From Nonomuraea pusilla (GTDB lineage Bacteria; Actinomycetota; Actinomycetes; Streptosporangiales; Streptosporangiaceae): DNA of 64,000 bases. The translations under genes were made by a program, and so were the position numbers. Positions within the stretch are counted from its first letter, which is position 1. Each line of letters begins with the position of its first letter. Shown in pieces: positions 6,857 through 15,223 of this stretch. The stretch is from assembly GCF_900109355.1 (NCBI RefSeq), contig NZ_FOBF01000002.1:248001-312000 (forward strand), written 5' to 3'. Under the pieces are notes generated by a model that saw only the letters and a program-made list of their open reading frames with translations, did not search any database and was not told the origin of the DNA.

Positions 6857-9604
6857 TCAGCCGGCGGACGGGCCGCCGGGGCGCGACAGGTCGAGCCGGG
6901 CCAGCTCCGCCCGCCGGGTCACGCCGATCTTCGGGAACGCCCGGTACAGGTGGTGGGCGACCGTGCGGGGGCTCAGGTAGAGCCGCGCGCCGATCTCGCG
7001 GTTGCTGTGCCCGGCCGCGGCCAGCCGCACGACCTGCAGCTCCTGGGGCGTCAGCCGCAGCAGCGGGTCGGCGTGGCGCGGCTCGGCGACCGGCCGGTCA
7101 CCGAGCACCCCCAGCTCGGCGCGGGCCCGTTCCGCCCAGCGCGGCGTGCCCAGCCGGGCGAAGGCGTCGCCGGCCAGGGAGAGCTGGTCGCGGGCCTCGG
7201 TGCGGCGGCGCCTGCGGCGCAGCCACTCCCCGTACACGAGCCGGGTGCGGGCGGCGTCGTGGCCGCGCCCCGCCTCCAGGCTGAGGCCCAGCGCGGCCTC
7301 GTACTGCTCACCCGCCTCGGCGTCCTCGCCGAGCAGCGCGTGGCAGCGCAGCAGCAGGGCCGTGGCCGCCGGGCCGCCGGTGCGGCGGGCCCACGCCTCG
7401 AAGACCGGCAGGTGGGCGCGGGCGAGGTCGGGCCTGCCGCCGCGTACGGCCGCCTCCACGTGGTCCGGCACGGCCCTCAGCAGGACGTCGTGGCGGGCCG
7501 GCCCTCCGCACACCGCGCCGAGCCGCTCCACAGCGGCCCCCGACCGTCCCTGCGCCAGGTCGAGCAGGCCCAGCCCCCACGACGCGAGCGCCGTGTTGGT
7601 CGGGTGCACGGCCTCGTGCCCCAGGACGTCACCGGCCCGCTCCCGGCAGCGCGCCTCGTCACCCGCCACCGCGTCTAGCCGCACCGAGATGCACGCCAGG
7701 GCCGTGACCTGCGTGTCCATGCCGATGTCCGACGCCAGGGACGTCGCCTCCGCCAGGTCCGCCTCCGCCGCGCCGAAGTCGCCGCGGAGCACCCGGGCGA
7801 TGGCCAGCGGCTCCAGCACGTAGGGGAGCCAGCCGAGCGCGCCCTGCCCCCTGACGTCGGCCGCCAGCGCCTCCAGCACGGCCACGGCCGCGTCGTCGTC
7901 GGCCACCAGCATCCCCATGAACCCGGCGATGATCCGGTTCACGAAGTCCGGCACCCGCCCCGCGAGCGCCGCGTCCACCAGCTCCCGCATCGGCGGGACC
8001 GCCGCCTCCGCGTCCCCCTCGACCAGCCGCCCGTACGCCGCCAGCGCCCGCGCGACCGGCGCCACCGGCGAACCCGGCGGCAGCCGCACCAGGCCGAACT
8101 GCTCCACCGCGCGCCGGACGAGGTCGTGCGCCCCCGCGTCCCGCGCGGCCCAGACGGCCTCCGTCAGCATCGACACGGCCCGCTCGGGGTCGGCGCCGGT
8201 GACCAGGGTCGCCCCCTCCAGGGCCAGGGCGGCGTCCGCGGCGGGGGAGTCGCGCTCGTACGCCACCTGGGCCCTGACGAAGGCCGCCTCGGCGGCGACG
8301 GCCGGCTCGCGCGTGAGCGACGCCGCCTCGACCGCCAGCCGGGTGGCGCGGCCGGGCTGTCCGGCGTCGTAGGCGGCGCGCGCCGCGCTCACGATGCGGC
8401 GCGCCCCGCCCTCCCGCTCGGTGCTGAGCCTGGCCGCCCGCTCGTACGCGTCGGCCACGGCCGCGGTGCCTCCGAGGCGGCTGGCCCGCCGCGCCACGCG
8501 CTCCAGCCCGGCCGCCACCTTCTCGTCGGGGCCCACGGCGGCCGCCGCCAGGTGCCAGGCCCGCCGGTCGGCGTGCTCGCCGCCCGTCAGCGCGCGGGCG
8601 AGGGCGTCGTGAGCGGCGATGCGCCGGTGGTGCGGCGCGTCCTGGTAGGTGACCGCGCGGATGAGCGGGTGCCGGAACCGGACCTCGTCCCCGGAGACGA
8701 CGACGAGCCTGGCCGACTCGGCGGGCCCGAGGTCGGCCGCGCCCGCCCCGAACGGCTCGGCGGCCCTCAGGATCGCGGGCAGCCCGGCCGTGCCCTCGGC
8801 CGCGACGAGCAGGAGCAGCAGGCGCGTGGCCTCGGGCAGCTCGCCGAGCTGCGCGCGGAAGGCGTCCTCGACCCGGCCGCCGACCCGCAGCGGGCCGGCC
8901 AGGCGCCCGGCGCCCTCCTCCGCCCCCGCCGCCGCGGCCAGCTCGATGAGCGCGAGCGGGTTGCCGCCCGCCTCGTCCAGCAGCCGCTCCCGCAGGGGGA
9001 CGGTCAGCTCGGGCGCGCACGCCGCCACCAGGTCGGCGGCGCGGGCGCGGTCCAGCCCGCCCAGCCGCAGCTCGTCGATGCCGGGCACGAGGAACGGCCG
9101 GGCCGTGTCGCGCACCGCGAAGACCATGGCGACCGGGTCGGCGACGATCCGGCGCGCGGCGAAGAACAGCGCGTCGGACGAGGAGCGGTCCAGCCACTGC
9201 GCGTCGTCCACCAGGCACAGCAGCGGCCCGTCCTCGGCCAGCTCCGACAGCAGGGTGAGGGTGGCCGCGCCGACGAGGAAGCGGTCGTGCACGGGCGCCT
9301 CGGCGAGGCCGAACACCGACCGCAGCGCCGTGGCCTGCTGGCCGGGCAGCGCGCCGAAGCGGCCCGCGAACGGGTGGAGCATCAGGTGCAGGCCGCTGAA
9401 CGGCAGCTCCGCCTCCGACTCGATGCCCAGCCCCCGGACGAGCCTGACGCCCCGCTCCTCGGCCCGCGCCGCCAGCCCGGCGAGCAGGGCCGTCTTGCCG
9501 ATGCCCGCCTCGCCCCGCACCACCACCGCGCCGCTGTGCCCGGCGCGGGCGCGCTCCAGCAGCTCGCCCAGGCGTTCCTGCTCGCGCTCCCGACCGATCA
9601 GCAC
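6857..9604 (-). CDS. Large ATP-binding LuxR-family (LAL) regulator
   Basis: 915 residues from a GTG start that opens directly into the conserved IGREREQERL. Layout: an AAA/STAND ATPase at the N-terminus (Walker A GEAGIGKT, residues 31-38; Walker B LLCLVDDAQWLD around 130; the GNPLALIEL and FRHPLIRAVTY signatures), a long helical TPR-like middle, and a C-terminal LuxR helix-turn-helix (LTPQELQVVRLAAAGHSNRE onward, last ~60 residues). LAL proteins are usually pathway-specific activators using ATP as a switch. The nearest candidate target is the SDR gene downstream on the same strand. It is a paralogue of the LAL gene at 41.4-44.2 kb. Confidence 0.92.
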   Translation of the reverse strand: MLIGREREQERLGELLERARAGHSGAVVVRGEAGIGKTALLAGLAARAEERGVRLVRGLGIESEAELPFSGLHLMLHPFAGRFGALPGQQATALRSVFGLAEAPVHDRFLVGAATLTLLSELAEDGPLLCLVDDAQWLDRSSSDALFFAARRIVADPVAMVFAVRDTARPFLVPGIDELRLGGLDRARAADLVAACAPELTVPLRERLLDEAGGNPLALIELAAAAGAEEGAGRLAGPLRVGGRVEDAFRAQLGELPEATRLLLLLVAAEGTAGLPAILRAAEPFGAGAADLGPAESARLVVVSGDEVRFRHPLIRAVTYQDAPHHRRIAAHDALARALTGGEHADRRAWHLAAAAVGPDEKVAAGLERVARRASRLGGTAAVADAYERAARLSTEREGGARRIVSAARAAYDAGQPGRATRLAVEAASLTREPAVAAEAAFVRAQVAYERDSPAADAALALEGATLVTGADPERAVSMLTEAVWAARDAGAHDLVRRAVEQFGLVRLPPGSPVAPVARALAAYGRLVEGDAEAAVPPMRELVDAALAGRVPDFVNRIIAGFMGMLVADDDAAVAVLEALAADVRGQGALGWLPYVLEPLAIARVLRGDFGAAEADLAEATSLASDIGMDTQVTALACISVRLDAVAGDEARCRERAGDVLGHEAVHPTNTALASWGLGLLDLAQGRSGAAVERLGAVCGGPARHDVLLRAVPDHVEAAVRGGRPDLARAHLPVFEAWARRTGGPAATALLLRCHALLGEDAEAGEQYEAALGLSLEAGRGHDAARTRLVYGEWLRRRRRRTEARDQLSLAGDAFARLGTPRWAERARAELGVLGDRPVAEPRHADPLLRLTPQELQVVRLAAAGHSNREIGARLYLSPRTVAHHLYRAFPKIGVTRRAELARLDLSRPGGPSAG

Positions 9605-9614
9605 GCGGCTAACA

Positions 9615-9646
9615 GTAGCAATCCCGGCCTTTCCGGAACGTCCCCT
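9615..9646. repeat. Diverged 32-bp direct repeat, copy 1
   Basis: Matches copy 2 at 10368-10399 in 26 of 32 positions, all differences being transitions; both contain TTTCCGGAA. The copies sit on either side of the GNAT gene. Copy 1 is just upstream of the LAL start. Confidence 0.55.
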
Positions 9647-9683
9647 GAAGCGAGCCCTGGACGCCCCGCGTAGAGTCTCCCCC

Positions 9684-10205
9684 ATGCAGGCCGTGATCAG
9701 GATCCGCGAGGCGGGGCCCGGCGACGGGGACGTCATCGGCGAGATCCACGCAGTCTCCTGGGGCGTCTCCCACGGCCCGTTGTGCGCGCCGAAGGTCGCC
9801 GCCGCCGGCATCCAGGAGCGGCGCACCAAGTGGGAGGCCATCCTGGCCGAAGGCGAGGACCCCGTTCTGCTCGGGCTGCTGGACGATCGCCCAGGAGCCT
9901 TCGCCCGCTTCGGGGCCTCCTCCTCCCGCCCCGGCCTCGGGGAGATCCACACCTTCTTCGCCCACCCGGACGTCTGGGGCAGCGGCCTCGCGCCGGCCCT
10001 GCTGGCGGCCACCTTGGACCGGCTGCGGGAGGCCGGCCATGACCGCGTGCACCTCTGGACGCTCCGGGACTCGGCCCAGGCCCGCCGTTTCTACGCCAAG
10101 AACGGCTTCAGCGAGACCGGCAGGCGACACGACCACGACTTCGGCGAGGGCCCTCCGCTCGCCCTCGTGGAACTCGAGCGGACCCTGCCCTGCCCCGGCC
10201 TGTGA
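9684..10205 (+). CDS. GNAT-family N-acetyltransferase
   Basis: 173-residue single-domain GNAT. The beta-4/acetyl-CoA region reads LGEIHTFFAHPDVWGSGLAPAL (Q/R-x-x-G-x-G/A loop as VWGSGLA), and the C-terminal ARRFYAKNGFSETGR is the usual helix that closes the cofactor site. A TAGAGT -10-like box lies 7 nt before the ATG and there is no SD, so the mRNA is probably leaderless. The substrate is unknown. Confidence 0.88.
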   Translation: MQAVIRIREAGPGDGDVIGEIHAVSWGVSHGPLCAPKVAAAGIQERRTKWEAILAEGEDPVLLGLLDDRPGAFARFGASSSRPGLGEIHTFFAHPDVWGSGLAPALLAATLDRLREAGHDRVHLWTLRDSAQARRFYAKNGFSETGRRHDHDFGEGPPLALVELERTLPCPGL

Positions 10206-10367
10206 CGATCGGACCAGATCGGCTGCCTTGAACGGGCGCACGTCCGATCTGCCCGTCACGAGGTCCGGGCCGCGCGTCTGTTCCCCGCCTCGGCGGAACG
10301 GCGGCCCCGCCTGCGGCTCGGCGCCGGGCCGCGGACGAGGCGGACGCCCCGCGGCACGGCGCCGACC

Positions 10368-10399
10368 GTGGCGATTCCGGCTTTTCCGGAATGTCCTCT
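10368..10399. repeat. Diverged 32-bp direct repeat, copy 2
   Basis: Second copy of the 9615-9646 element (26 of 32 identical). It lies between the GNAT stop and the stop of the convergent secreted-protein gene. Between the GNAT stop and this copy there is also an 8-bp inverted repeat, GATCGGAC/GTCCGATC, at 10207-10249. Confidence 0.55.
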
Positions 10400-10412
10400 T
10401 GGTGGCGCGGGT

Positions 10413-11246
10413 CTAGCTCCAGATCCCCGGCAGGCGGGCGGGCAGCACGCCCTCGACGTCCCGCCGGTCGATCACGTCCGACTCCAGGGGCAGCGGCACC
10501 GTGAGCTCGCGGCCCCAGTCGGAGTAGCGGCTGGACGACTCGATCGTGAACGAGCCGCCGCCGTACGGCATGACGGCCGTGGCCGACACCCGCCGCACCA
10601 GCCCGGCCGGGTCGAGCCACAGCGTGTAGGTGACCTTGCCCCGGCCGGTGCCGGAGCCGGGGCCGAACTCCGACCTGAACGAGCGCGACGCCGCCGCCAG
10701 CTCTCTCGTCCTGACCGACCCCTTCACCACCCCGCCGCTCCAGGACGTGCGGTGGGCCATGAGCGTCTTGAGCGTGGCGGGCTCCAGGACGTCGAGCACC
10801 GCGTTGCTCTGCGGCAGCGCCGTGCGGCTGTAGCGCACCCAGGCCGGGCCCATGGGCATCGCGCGCTCGACCATCGGCCCGGAGACGTACGTCGCCTCCG
10901 GCGAGGAGATCATCCTGATCGGCCCCTCCAGCAGGGCCTCGGTGTCGGCGGGCTGCCGCTTCTTCATGCCGCGCAGCATGTCCTTGCTGAAGCGCAGGGT
11001 GCCGGCCACGTCGGAGGCGACGGCGCCGCGCGGGCCGAGCCCGAACGTGCCGTCCAGCTCGTAGCTGGTCACCATGGCCGGGGTGAACACGACCTTCGCC
11101 GTGGTCTGGACGTTGACGGCCTGGCCGCGCGCCAGGTGGGCCTGCAGCGCGCGGACCGGGTCGCTCTTGGGCGCCGCCTGCGCGGGCGTGGCGGTGATCT
11201 GCATCACGCTCACGGCCGCGACGGCGCCGACGATCGCTCGTTTCAT
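10413..11246 (-). CDS. Secreted LppX/LolA-like protein
   Basis: 277 residues. The ATG at 11246 has AAGGA upstream and starts a clean Sec signal (KRAIVGAVAAVSVMQ, cleavage near TPAQA-AP). No lipobox Cys is visible, so it should be released or loosely held. The body is beta-rich with alternating hydrophobic strands (VTYTLWLDPAGLVRRVSA), as in the LppX/LprG/LolA half-barrel that binds lipids or hydrophobic ligands. Family placement rests on overall pattern, not on a diagnostic motif. Confidence 0.7.
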   Translation of the reverse strand: MKRAIVGAVAAVSVMQITATPAQAAPKSDPVRALQAHLARGQAVNVQTTAKVVFTPAMVTSYELDGTFGLGPRGAVASDVAGTLRFSKDMLRGMKKRQPADTEALLEGPIRMISSPEATYVSGPMVERAMPMGPAWVRYSRTALPQSNAVLDVLEPATLKTLMAHRTSWSGGVVKGSVRTRELAAASRSFRSEFGPGSGTGRGKVTYTLWLDPAGLVRRVSATAVMPYGGGSFTIESSSRYSDWGRELTVPLPLESDVIDRRDVEGVLPARLPGIWS

Positions 11247-11342
11247 GGGTTTCCTTGGGAGGGACGCGAAGACTCGAACAATCTTGTGCAAGAAAGATCG
11301 ACAGTCAAGCCGGACGCGTGAGCCGGCATGGCCCTCCCGCGG

Positions 11343-13340
11343 TCACCCCGCCCCGGCGGGCGCCGCGCCGGCCGACACGGCGGCCTCGGGGCGCAGCGGG
11401 AAGTGGCAGGCCACCTGGTGCGGGCCGCCCTGGAGCGGAGGCTCGGTCGCGCAGATCTCCTGCGCCAGCGGGCAGCGGGTGCGGAAGCGGCAGCCCGTGG
11501 GCGGGTTGAGCGCGCTGGGCAGCTCGCCCCGGATGGCCGTGGCCGGGCTGGGCGCGTGTCCCGGGTCGGGGGAGGGCACCGCGTCGATGAGCGCCTGCGT
11601 GTAGGGGTGGCGCGCGGCGCGCACCACCTGGCTCGCCGGCCCGATCTCGACGAGCTTGCCCAGGTACATGACCGCGATCCGGTCGGCCATGTAGTCCACC
11701 ACCGACAGGTCGTGGCTGATGAACACGTACGACAGGCCCAGCTCCGACTGCAGGTCCCGCATCAGGTTGAGCACCTGCGCCTGGATGGACACGTCCAGGG
11801 CGCTGACCGGCTCGTCGGCCACGATCAGCCGCGGCTCCAGCGCCAGCGACCTGGCCAGGCCGATGCGCTGCAGCTGCCCGCCGGAGAACTCGTGCGGGTA
11901 GCGCTCCAGCGCCCGTGCGGGCAGCCCCACCTGGTCGAGCAGCCGCGTGACCCGGGCCCTGCGCGCCGCCTGGTCGCCGACCCGCTGGATCTCCAGCGGC
12001 TCGGTGAGGATGCCGTCGATGCGCATGCGGGGGTTCATCGCCGCGTAGCTGTCCTGGAACATCAGCTGCACCTCGCGGTGCATGCGGCGGCGGGCCCGCC
12101 GGTCGAGGCCGGCGATGTCGGTGCCGTCCAGCACGATCTGCCCGCCGGTCGGCTCCTCAAGACCGGCCACCAGCCGCCCCACCGTGGACTTGCCGCAGCC
12201 GGACTCGCCCACGATGCCCAACGTCTCCCCGGCCTTGACCTCGAAGGAGACGCCGGCCACCGCGCTGACGCGCCCCTTGCCGCCCGCGTCGTACTCCTTG
12301 ACCAGCTCGCGCACCGACAGGATCGTCCCCGACCCGGCGGCCTCGCGGGGCTCCCCGGCCCCGCGAGGGGCGAAGGCCACGGGCTCGGTCACCGGGTGCA
12401 GGCAGGCGTACAGGTGCTCCTCGGCGGCCTGGACGAGCTGGACGTCGGTGGTGCGGCACGCGTCGGTGGCGTGGCGGCAGCGCGGCGCGAAGCGGCACCC
12501 GGTGAGCGGCCGCGACAGGTCCGGCGGCAGCCCGGGGATCGAGTACAGCTTCCCCTGCGCCGACTCGGGCAGCGCGTGCATGAGCGCCTCGGTGTAGCGG
12601 TGGCGCGGCGCGCGGAACAGCTCCTCCGTCGTCGCGGTCTCCACCACCCGCCCGGCGTACATGACGGCGACCCGGTCGGCGCGGCTGGCGATCACCCCGA
12701 GGTCGTGCGTGACCAGGATGACCGCCATCTTGAACTCCTCGCGCAGGTCGTCGATGAGTTCGAGGATCTGCCGCTGGGTGGTCACGTCCAGGGCCGTGGT
12801 CGGCTCGTCGGCGATCAGCAGGCGCGGGGAGCGGATGAGGGCCATCGCGATGACCACGCGCTGGCGCATGCCGCCCGACAGCTGGTGCGGGTAGTCGTCC
12901 ACGATCTTCTCGGGACGGGGCATGCCGACCCGGCGCAGGATCTCGATCGCCCGCTCGCGCGCCTCGGCCTTGCCCACGCCCTGGTGCACCCGCAGCGGCT
13001 CGGCCACCTGCGCGCCGATGCGCATGGTGGGGTTGAGCGAGGTGAGCGGGTCCTGGAAGACCATGCCCATCTCCACGCCGCGCACCCGGCGCAGCTCCTC
13101 GGGCTTCATCGCCAGCAGGTCGCGCCCGTCGAAGAGGATCTGACCGCCGACGACGCGGCCGCCGGGCGGCAGCAGCCCCATGACCGACAGCACGGTCATG
13201 GTCTTGCCGCTGCCGGACTCGCCCACCACGCCGAGCGTCTCGCCCTGCCGCACCTCCAGGTTGACGTGGTCGAGGGCGTGGACGGCGCCGCGGCGCAGCG
13301 CGATGTCGGTGCTGAGGTCGACAAGCCGCAACAGGCTCAT
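11343..13340 (-). CDS. Dipeptide/oligopeptide ABC transporter ATPase, fused DppD-DppF
   Basis: 665 residues carrying two complete ABC ATPases that are normally two genes. Domain 1 (about 1-330): Walker A GESGSGKT, signature LSGGMRQR, Walker B LLIADEPTTALD, then the oligopeptide C-terminal motif with GCRFAPRCRHATDAC. Domain 2 (about 345-650): Walker A GESGCGKST, signature FSGGQLQR, Walker B LIVADEPVSALD and a second GCRFRTRCPLAQEIC tail. The ATG has AGGAGG upstream and follows dppC by 2 nt. It powers the DppBC pore. All catalytic motifs are intact in both halves. Confidence 0.95.
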   Translation of the reverse strand: MSLLRLVDLSTDIALRRGAVHALDHVNLEVRQGETLGVVGESGSGKTMTVLSVMGLLPPGGRVVGGQILFDGRDLLAMKPEELRRVRGVEMGMVFQDPLTSLNPTMRIGAQVAEPLRVHQGVGKAEARERAIEILRRVGMPRPEKIVDDYPHQLSGGMRQRVVIAMALIRSPRLLIADEPTTALDVTTQRQILELIDDLREEFKMAVILVTHDLGVIASRADRVAVMYAGRVVETATTEELFRAPRHRYTEALMHALPESAQGKLYSIPGLPPDLSRPLTGCRFAPRCRHATDACRTTDVQLVQAAEEHLYACLHPVTEPVAFAPRGAGEPREAAGSGTILSVRELVKEYDAGGKGRVSAVAGVSFEVKAGETLGIVGESGCGKSTVGRLVAGLEEPTGGQIVLDGTDIAGLDRRARRRMHREVQLMFQDSYAAMNPRMRIDGILTEPLEIQRVGDQAARRARVTRLLDQVGLPARALERYPHEFSGGQLQRIGLARSLALEPRLIVADEPVSALDVSIQAQVLNLMRDLQSELGLSYVFISHDLSVVDYMADRIAVMYLGKLVEIGPASQVVRAARHPYTQALIDAVPSPDPGHAPSPATAIRGELPSALNPPTGCRFRTRCPLAQEICATEPPLQGGPHQVACHFPLRPEAAVSAGAAPAGAG

Positions 13341-13342
13341 GG

Positions 13343-14263
13343 CTACCTCCTCCTGAGGCGGACCTCGAAGACGTCCCGCAGGCCGTCGCCGATGAAGTTG
13401 AAGGCCAGGACGATGAGGATGATGGCGATCCCGGGCGGGTACAGCAGCCACCAGTGGCCGCTGAAGGTGTCCGACAGGCCGTCGGACAGCATGCCGCCCC
13501 AGTTGGCGGCGGGCGGCGGCACCCCGAGCCCGAGGAAGGACAGATAGGCCACGTACAGGATCGCGTCGGCGATCTGGAAGGTGGCGTTGACGATGACGGT
13601 GCCGATCGCGTTCGGGATGATGTGCCGGCGCACGGCGCGCCCGCCGGTGCCGCCCATGCCGCGCATGGCCAGCACGTACTCGCGGGTGCGCAGCGTCAGC
13701 GCCTCCCCGCGCACCAGGCGGGCCGGGCCGAGCCAGGCGAAGGCGCCGATGATGACGATCAGCATCGGCACGGTCGGGGTGACGATGGCGGCCATCAGCA
13801 TGAACAGGAACAGCGCCGGGATCGACATCATGGCGTCGACCACGCGCATCATGACGGCGTCCACCCAGCCGCCGGCGAACCCGGCGATGGCCCCCCACAC
13901 GGTGCCCACCACGGTGGCCAGCAGGCCGGCGGCCAGGCCCACCACGATCGAGGTCTGCCCGCCCAGCATGAGCCGGCCGAGCTGGTCGTAGCCGACGCCG
14001 TCGGTGCCCAGCGGGTGGCCGGCCGTGCCGGGGGAGAGGTAGACGCTCGCCAGGTCGGTGTGGACCTGGTCGCTGTCGTGGAAGAGCGGGCCGAGGAAGG
14101 AGAACGCGGCCAGCAGCACGAAGATGCCCACGCCGACCAGCGCCAGCCGGTTGTCGACGAACACCTCCAGGCCCTGCCGCCACAGGCCGCGCACGCGGGT
14201 CCCGTCGTCGTGGGCCTCGTCGTGGGCCCCGTCGTGGGTCTCGTCGCGGGTCTCGTCGTTCAC
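13343..14263 (-). CDS. dppC: Dipeptide/oligopeptide ABC transporter permease DppC, with His/Asp-rich N-terminal repeat
   Basis: 306-residue permease of the DppC type: an N-terminal helix (LALVGVGIFVLLAAFSFLGP), the HPLGTDGVGYDQLGRLMLGG motif of peptide/nickel permeases, and a BPD transport domain with an EAA loop around REYVLAMRGMGGTGGRAVRRH. The start is a GTG overlapping the dppB stop (GTGA). The first ~20 residues are an unusual tandem tetrapeptide array (ETRD, ETHD, GAHD, EAHD) encoded by a 12-bp DNA repeat, on the predicted cytoplasmic side. Confidence 0.93.
   Translation of the reverse strand: MNDETRDETHDGAHDEAHDDGTRVRGLWRQGLEVFVDNRLALVGVGIFVLLAAFSFLGPLFHDSDQVHTDLASVYLSPGTAGHPLGTDGVGYDQLGRLMLGGQTSIVVGLAAGLLATVVGTVWGAIAGFAGGWVDAVMMRVVDAMMSIPALFLFMLMAAIVTPTVPMLIVIIGAFAWLGPARLVRGEALTLRTREYVLAMRGMGGTGGRAVRRHIIPNAIGTVIVNATFQIADAILYVAYLSFLGLGVPPPAANWGGMLSDGLSDTFSGHWWLLYPPGIAIILIVLAFNFIGDGLRDVFEVRLRRR
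14207..14254. repeat. Four tandem 12-bp repeats inside dppC
   Basis: Units 14207-14218, 14219-14230, 14231-14242 and 14243-14254 are variants of GTCGTGGGCCTC. Because the unit is 12 bp, copy-number change would keep the dppC frame and only lengthen or shorten the His/Asp-rich N-terminus. Confidence 0.85.
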
Positions 14264-15219
14264 GAGCGGCTCGCCTTCAGCCGGACGCGCGGGTCGACGG
14301 CGGCGTACAGGATGTCGGCCACCAGCGCGCCCAGCACGGTCGCGACCGAGATCAGCAGCGTGACGCCGAGCAGGATCGGGTAGTCGCGCTTGAGCGCGGA
14401 CTGCCAGAACAGCAGCCCCATCCCCGGGTAGTTGAACAGCCGCTCGACCACGAGCGCGCCGCTGAACAGCGCCGGCAGGTACATGCCGAGCAGCGTGATG
14501 ACCGGGAACAGGCCGTTGCGCAGGGTGTGGCCGACGATGACCCGCCCCTCGGACAGGCCCTTGCTGCGCGCGGTGCGCACGTAGTTCTCGTTGAGGTTGT
14601 CCACCATCGACGAGCGCACGTAGCGGGAGTAGACCGCGACCGTGAGGACGGCCAGCGTCACCGTGGGCAGCACCAGCCCGGCCGGGTCGGCCAGCACCTC
14701 GCCGAGGGTGAAGCCCTGCGGCGCCTCCGGCGGCAGCACGGGCCACACCTGCGAGAACAGGATGATCATCATGAGCCCCATGAAGAAGATCGGTGTGGCG
14801 TACGCCAGCAGCGACAGGGCGTTGATGGTGTAGTCGGGCCACTTGTTGCGGCGTACGGCCTGCACCACGCCCAGCGGGATCGCCACCACGACCGCCAGGG
14901 CGGTCGAGGCGAGCGACAGCAGCATGGTCTTGGGCAGGCGCTGGCTGATCGCCTCGGCCACCGACTGGTTGAGCTGGAAGGAGTAGCCCAGGTCGCCGTG
15001 GACCAGCCGCTGCAGGTACAGCGCGTACTGCTCCCACAGCGGCCGGTCGTAGCCCATCTCGTGGTTGAAGGCGGCGATCTGCTCCAGCGTCGCCTCCTTG
15101 CCCAAGATGGCCCGCGCCGCGCCGCCTGGCAGGAAGTGCAGGATCACGAACGTGATCAGCGTCACCAGGACCACGATGACCAGGGCCTGGCCCAGTCGCG
15201 TGAGGAGGTAGCGGGCCAC
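14260..15219 (-). CDS. dppB: Dipeptide/oligopeptide ABC transporter permease DppB
   Basis: 319-residue permease with six hydrophobic segments. It has the typical DppB N-terminus (YLLTRLGQALVIVVLVTLITF), the HFLPGG motif, and an EAA loop (ENYVRTARSKGLSEGRVIVGH). GTG start, 4 bp after the dppA stop, so in one transcript with dppA, dppC and dppDF. Confidence 0.94.
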   Translation of the reverse strand: MARYLLTRLGQALVIVVLVTLITFVILHFLPGGAARAILGKEATLEQIAAFNHEMGYDRPLWEQYALYLQRLVHGDLGYSFQLNQSVAEAISQRLPKTMLLSLASTALAVVVAIPLGVVQAVRRNKWPDYTINALSLLAYATPIFFMGLMMIILFSQVWPVLPPEAPQGFTLGEVLADPAGLVLPTVTLAVLTVAVYSRYVRSSMVDNLNENYVRTARSKGLSEGRVIVGHTLRNGLFPVITLLGMYLPALFSGALVVERLFNYPGMGLLFWQSALKRDYPILLGVTLLISVATVLGALVADILYAAVDPRVRLKASRS

Positions 15220-15223
15220 CGGG

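Noticed and set aside
8126..9673. 515-codon plus-strand frame opposite the LAL gene
   Set aside because: Antisense of a clearly conserved ATPase/LuxR protein.
14207..14254. Tandem repeat considered as an iteron-type origin
   Set aside because: It is inside dppC and in frame; no replication gene is near.
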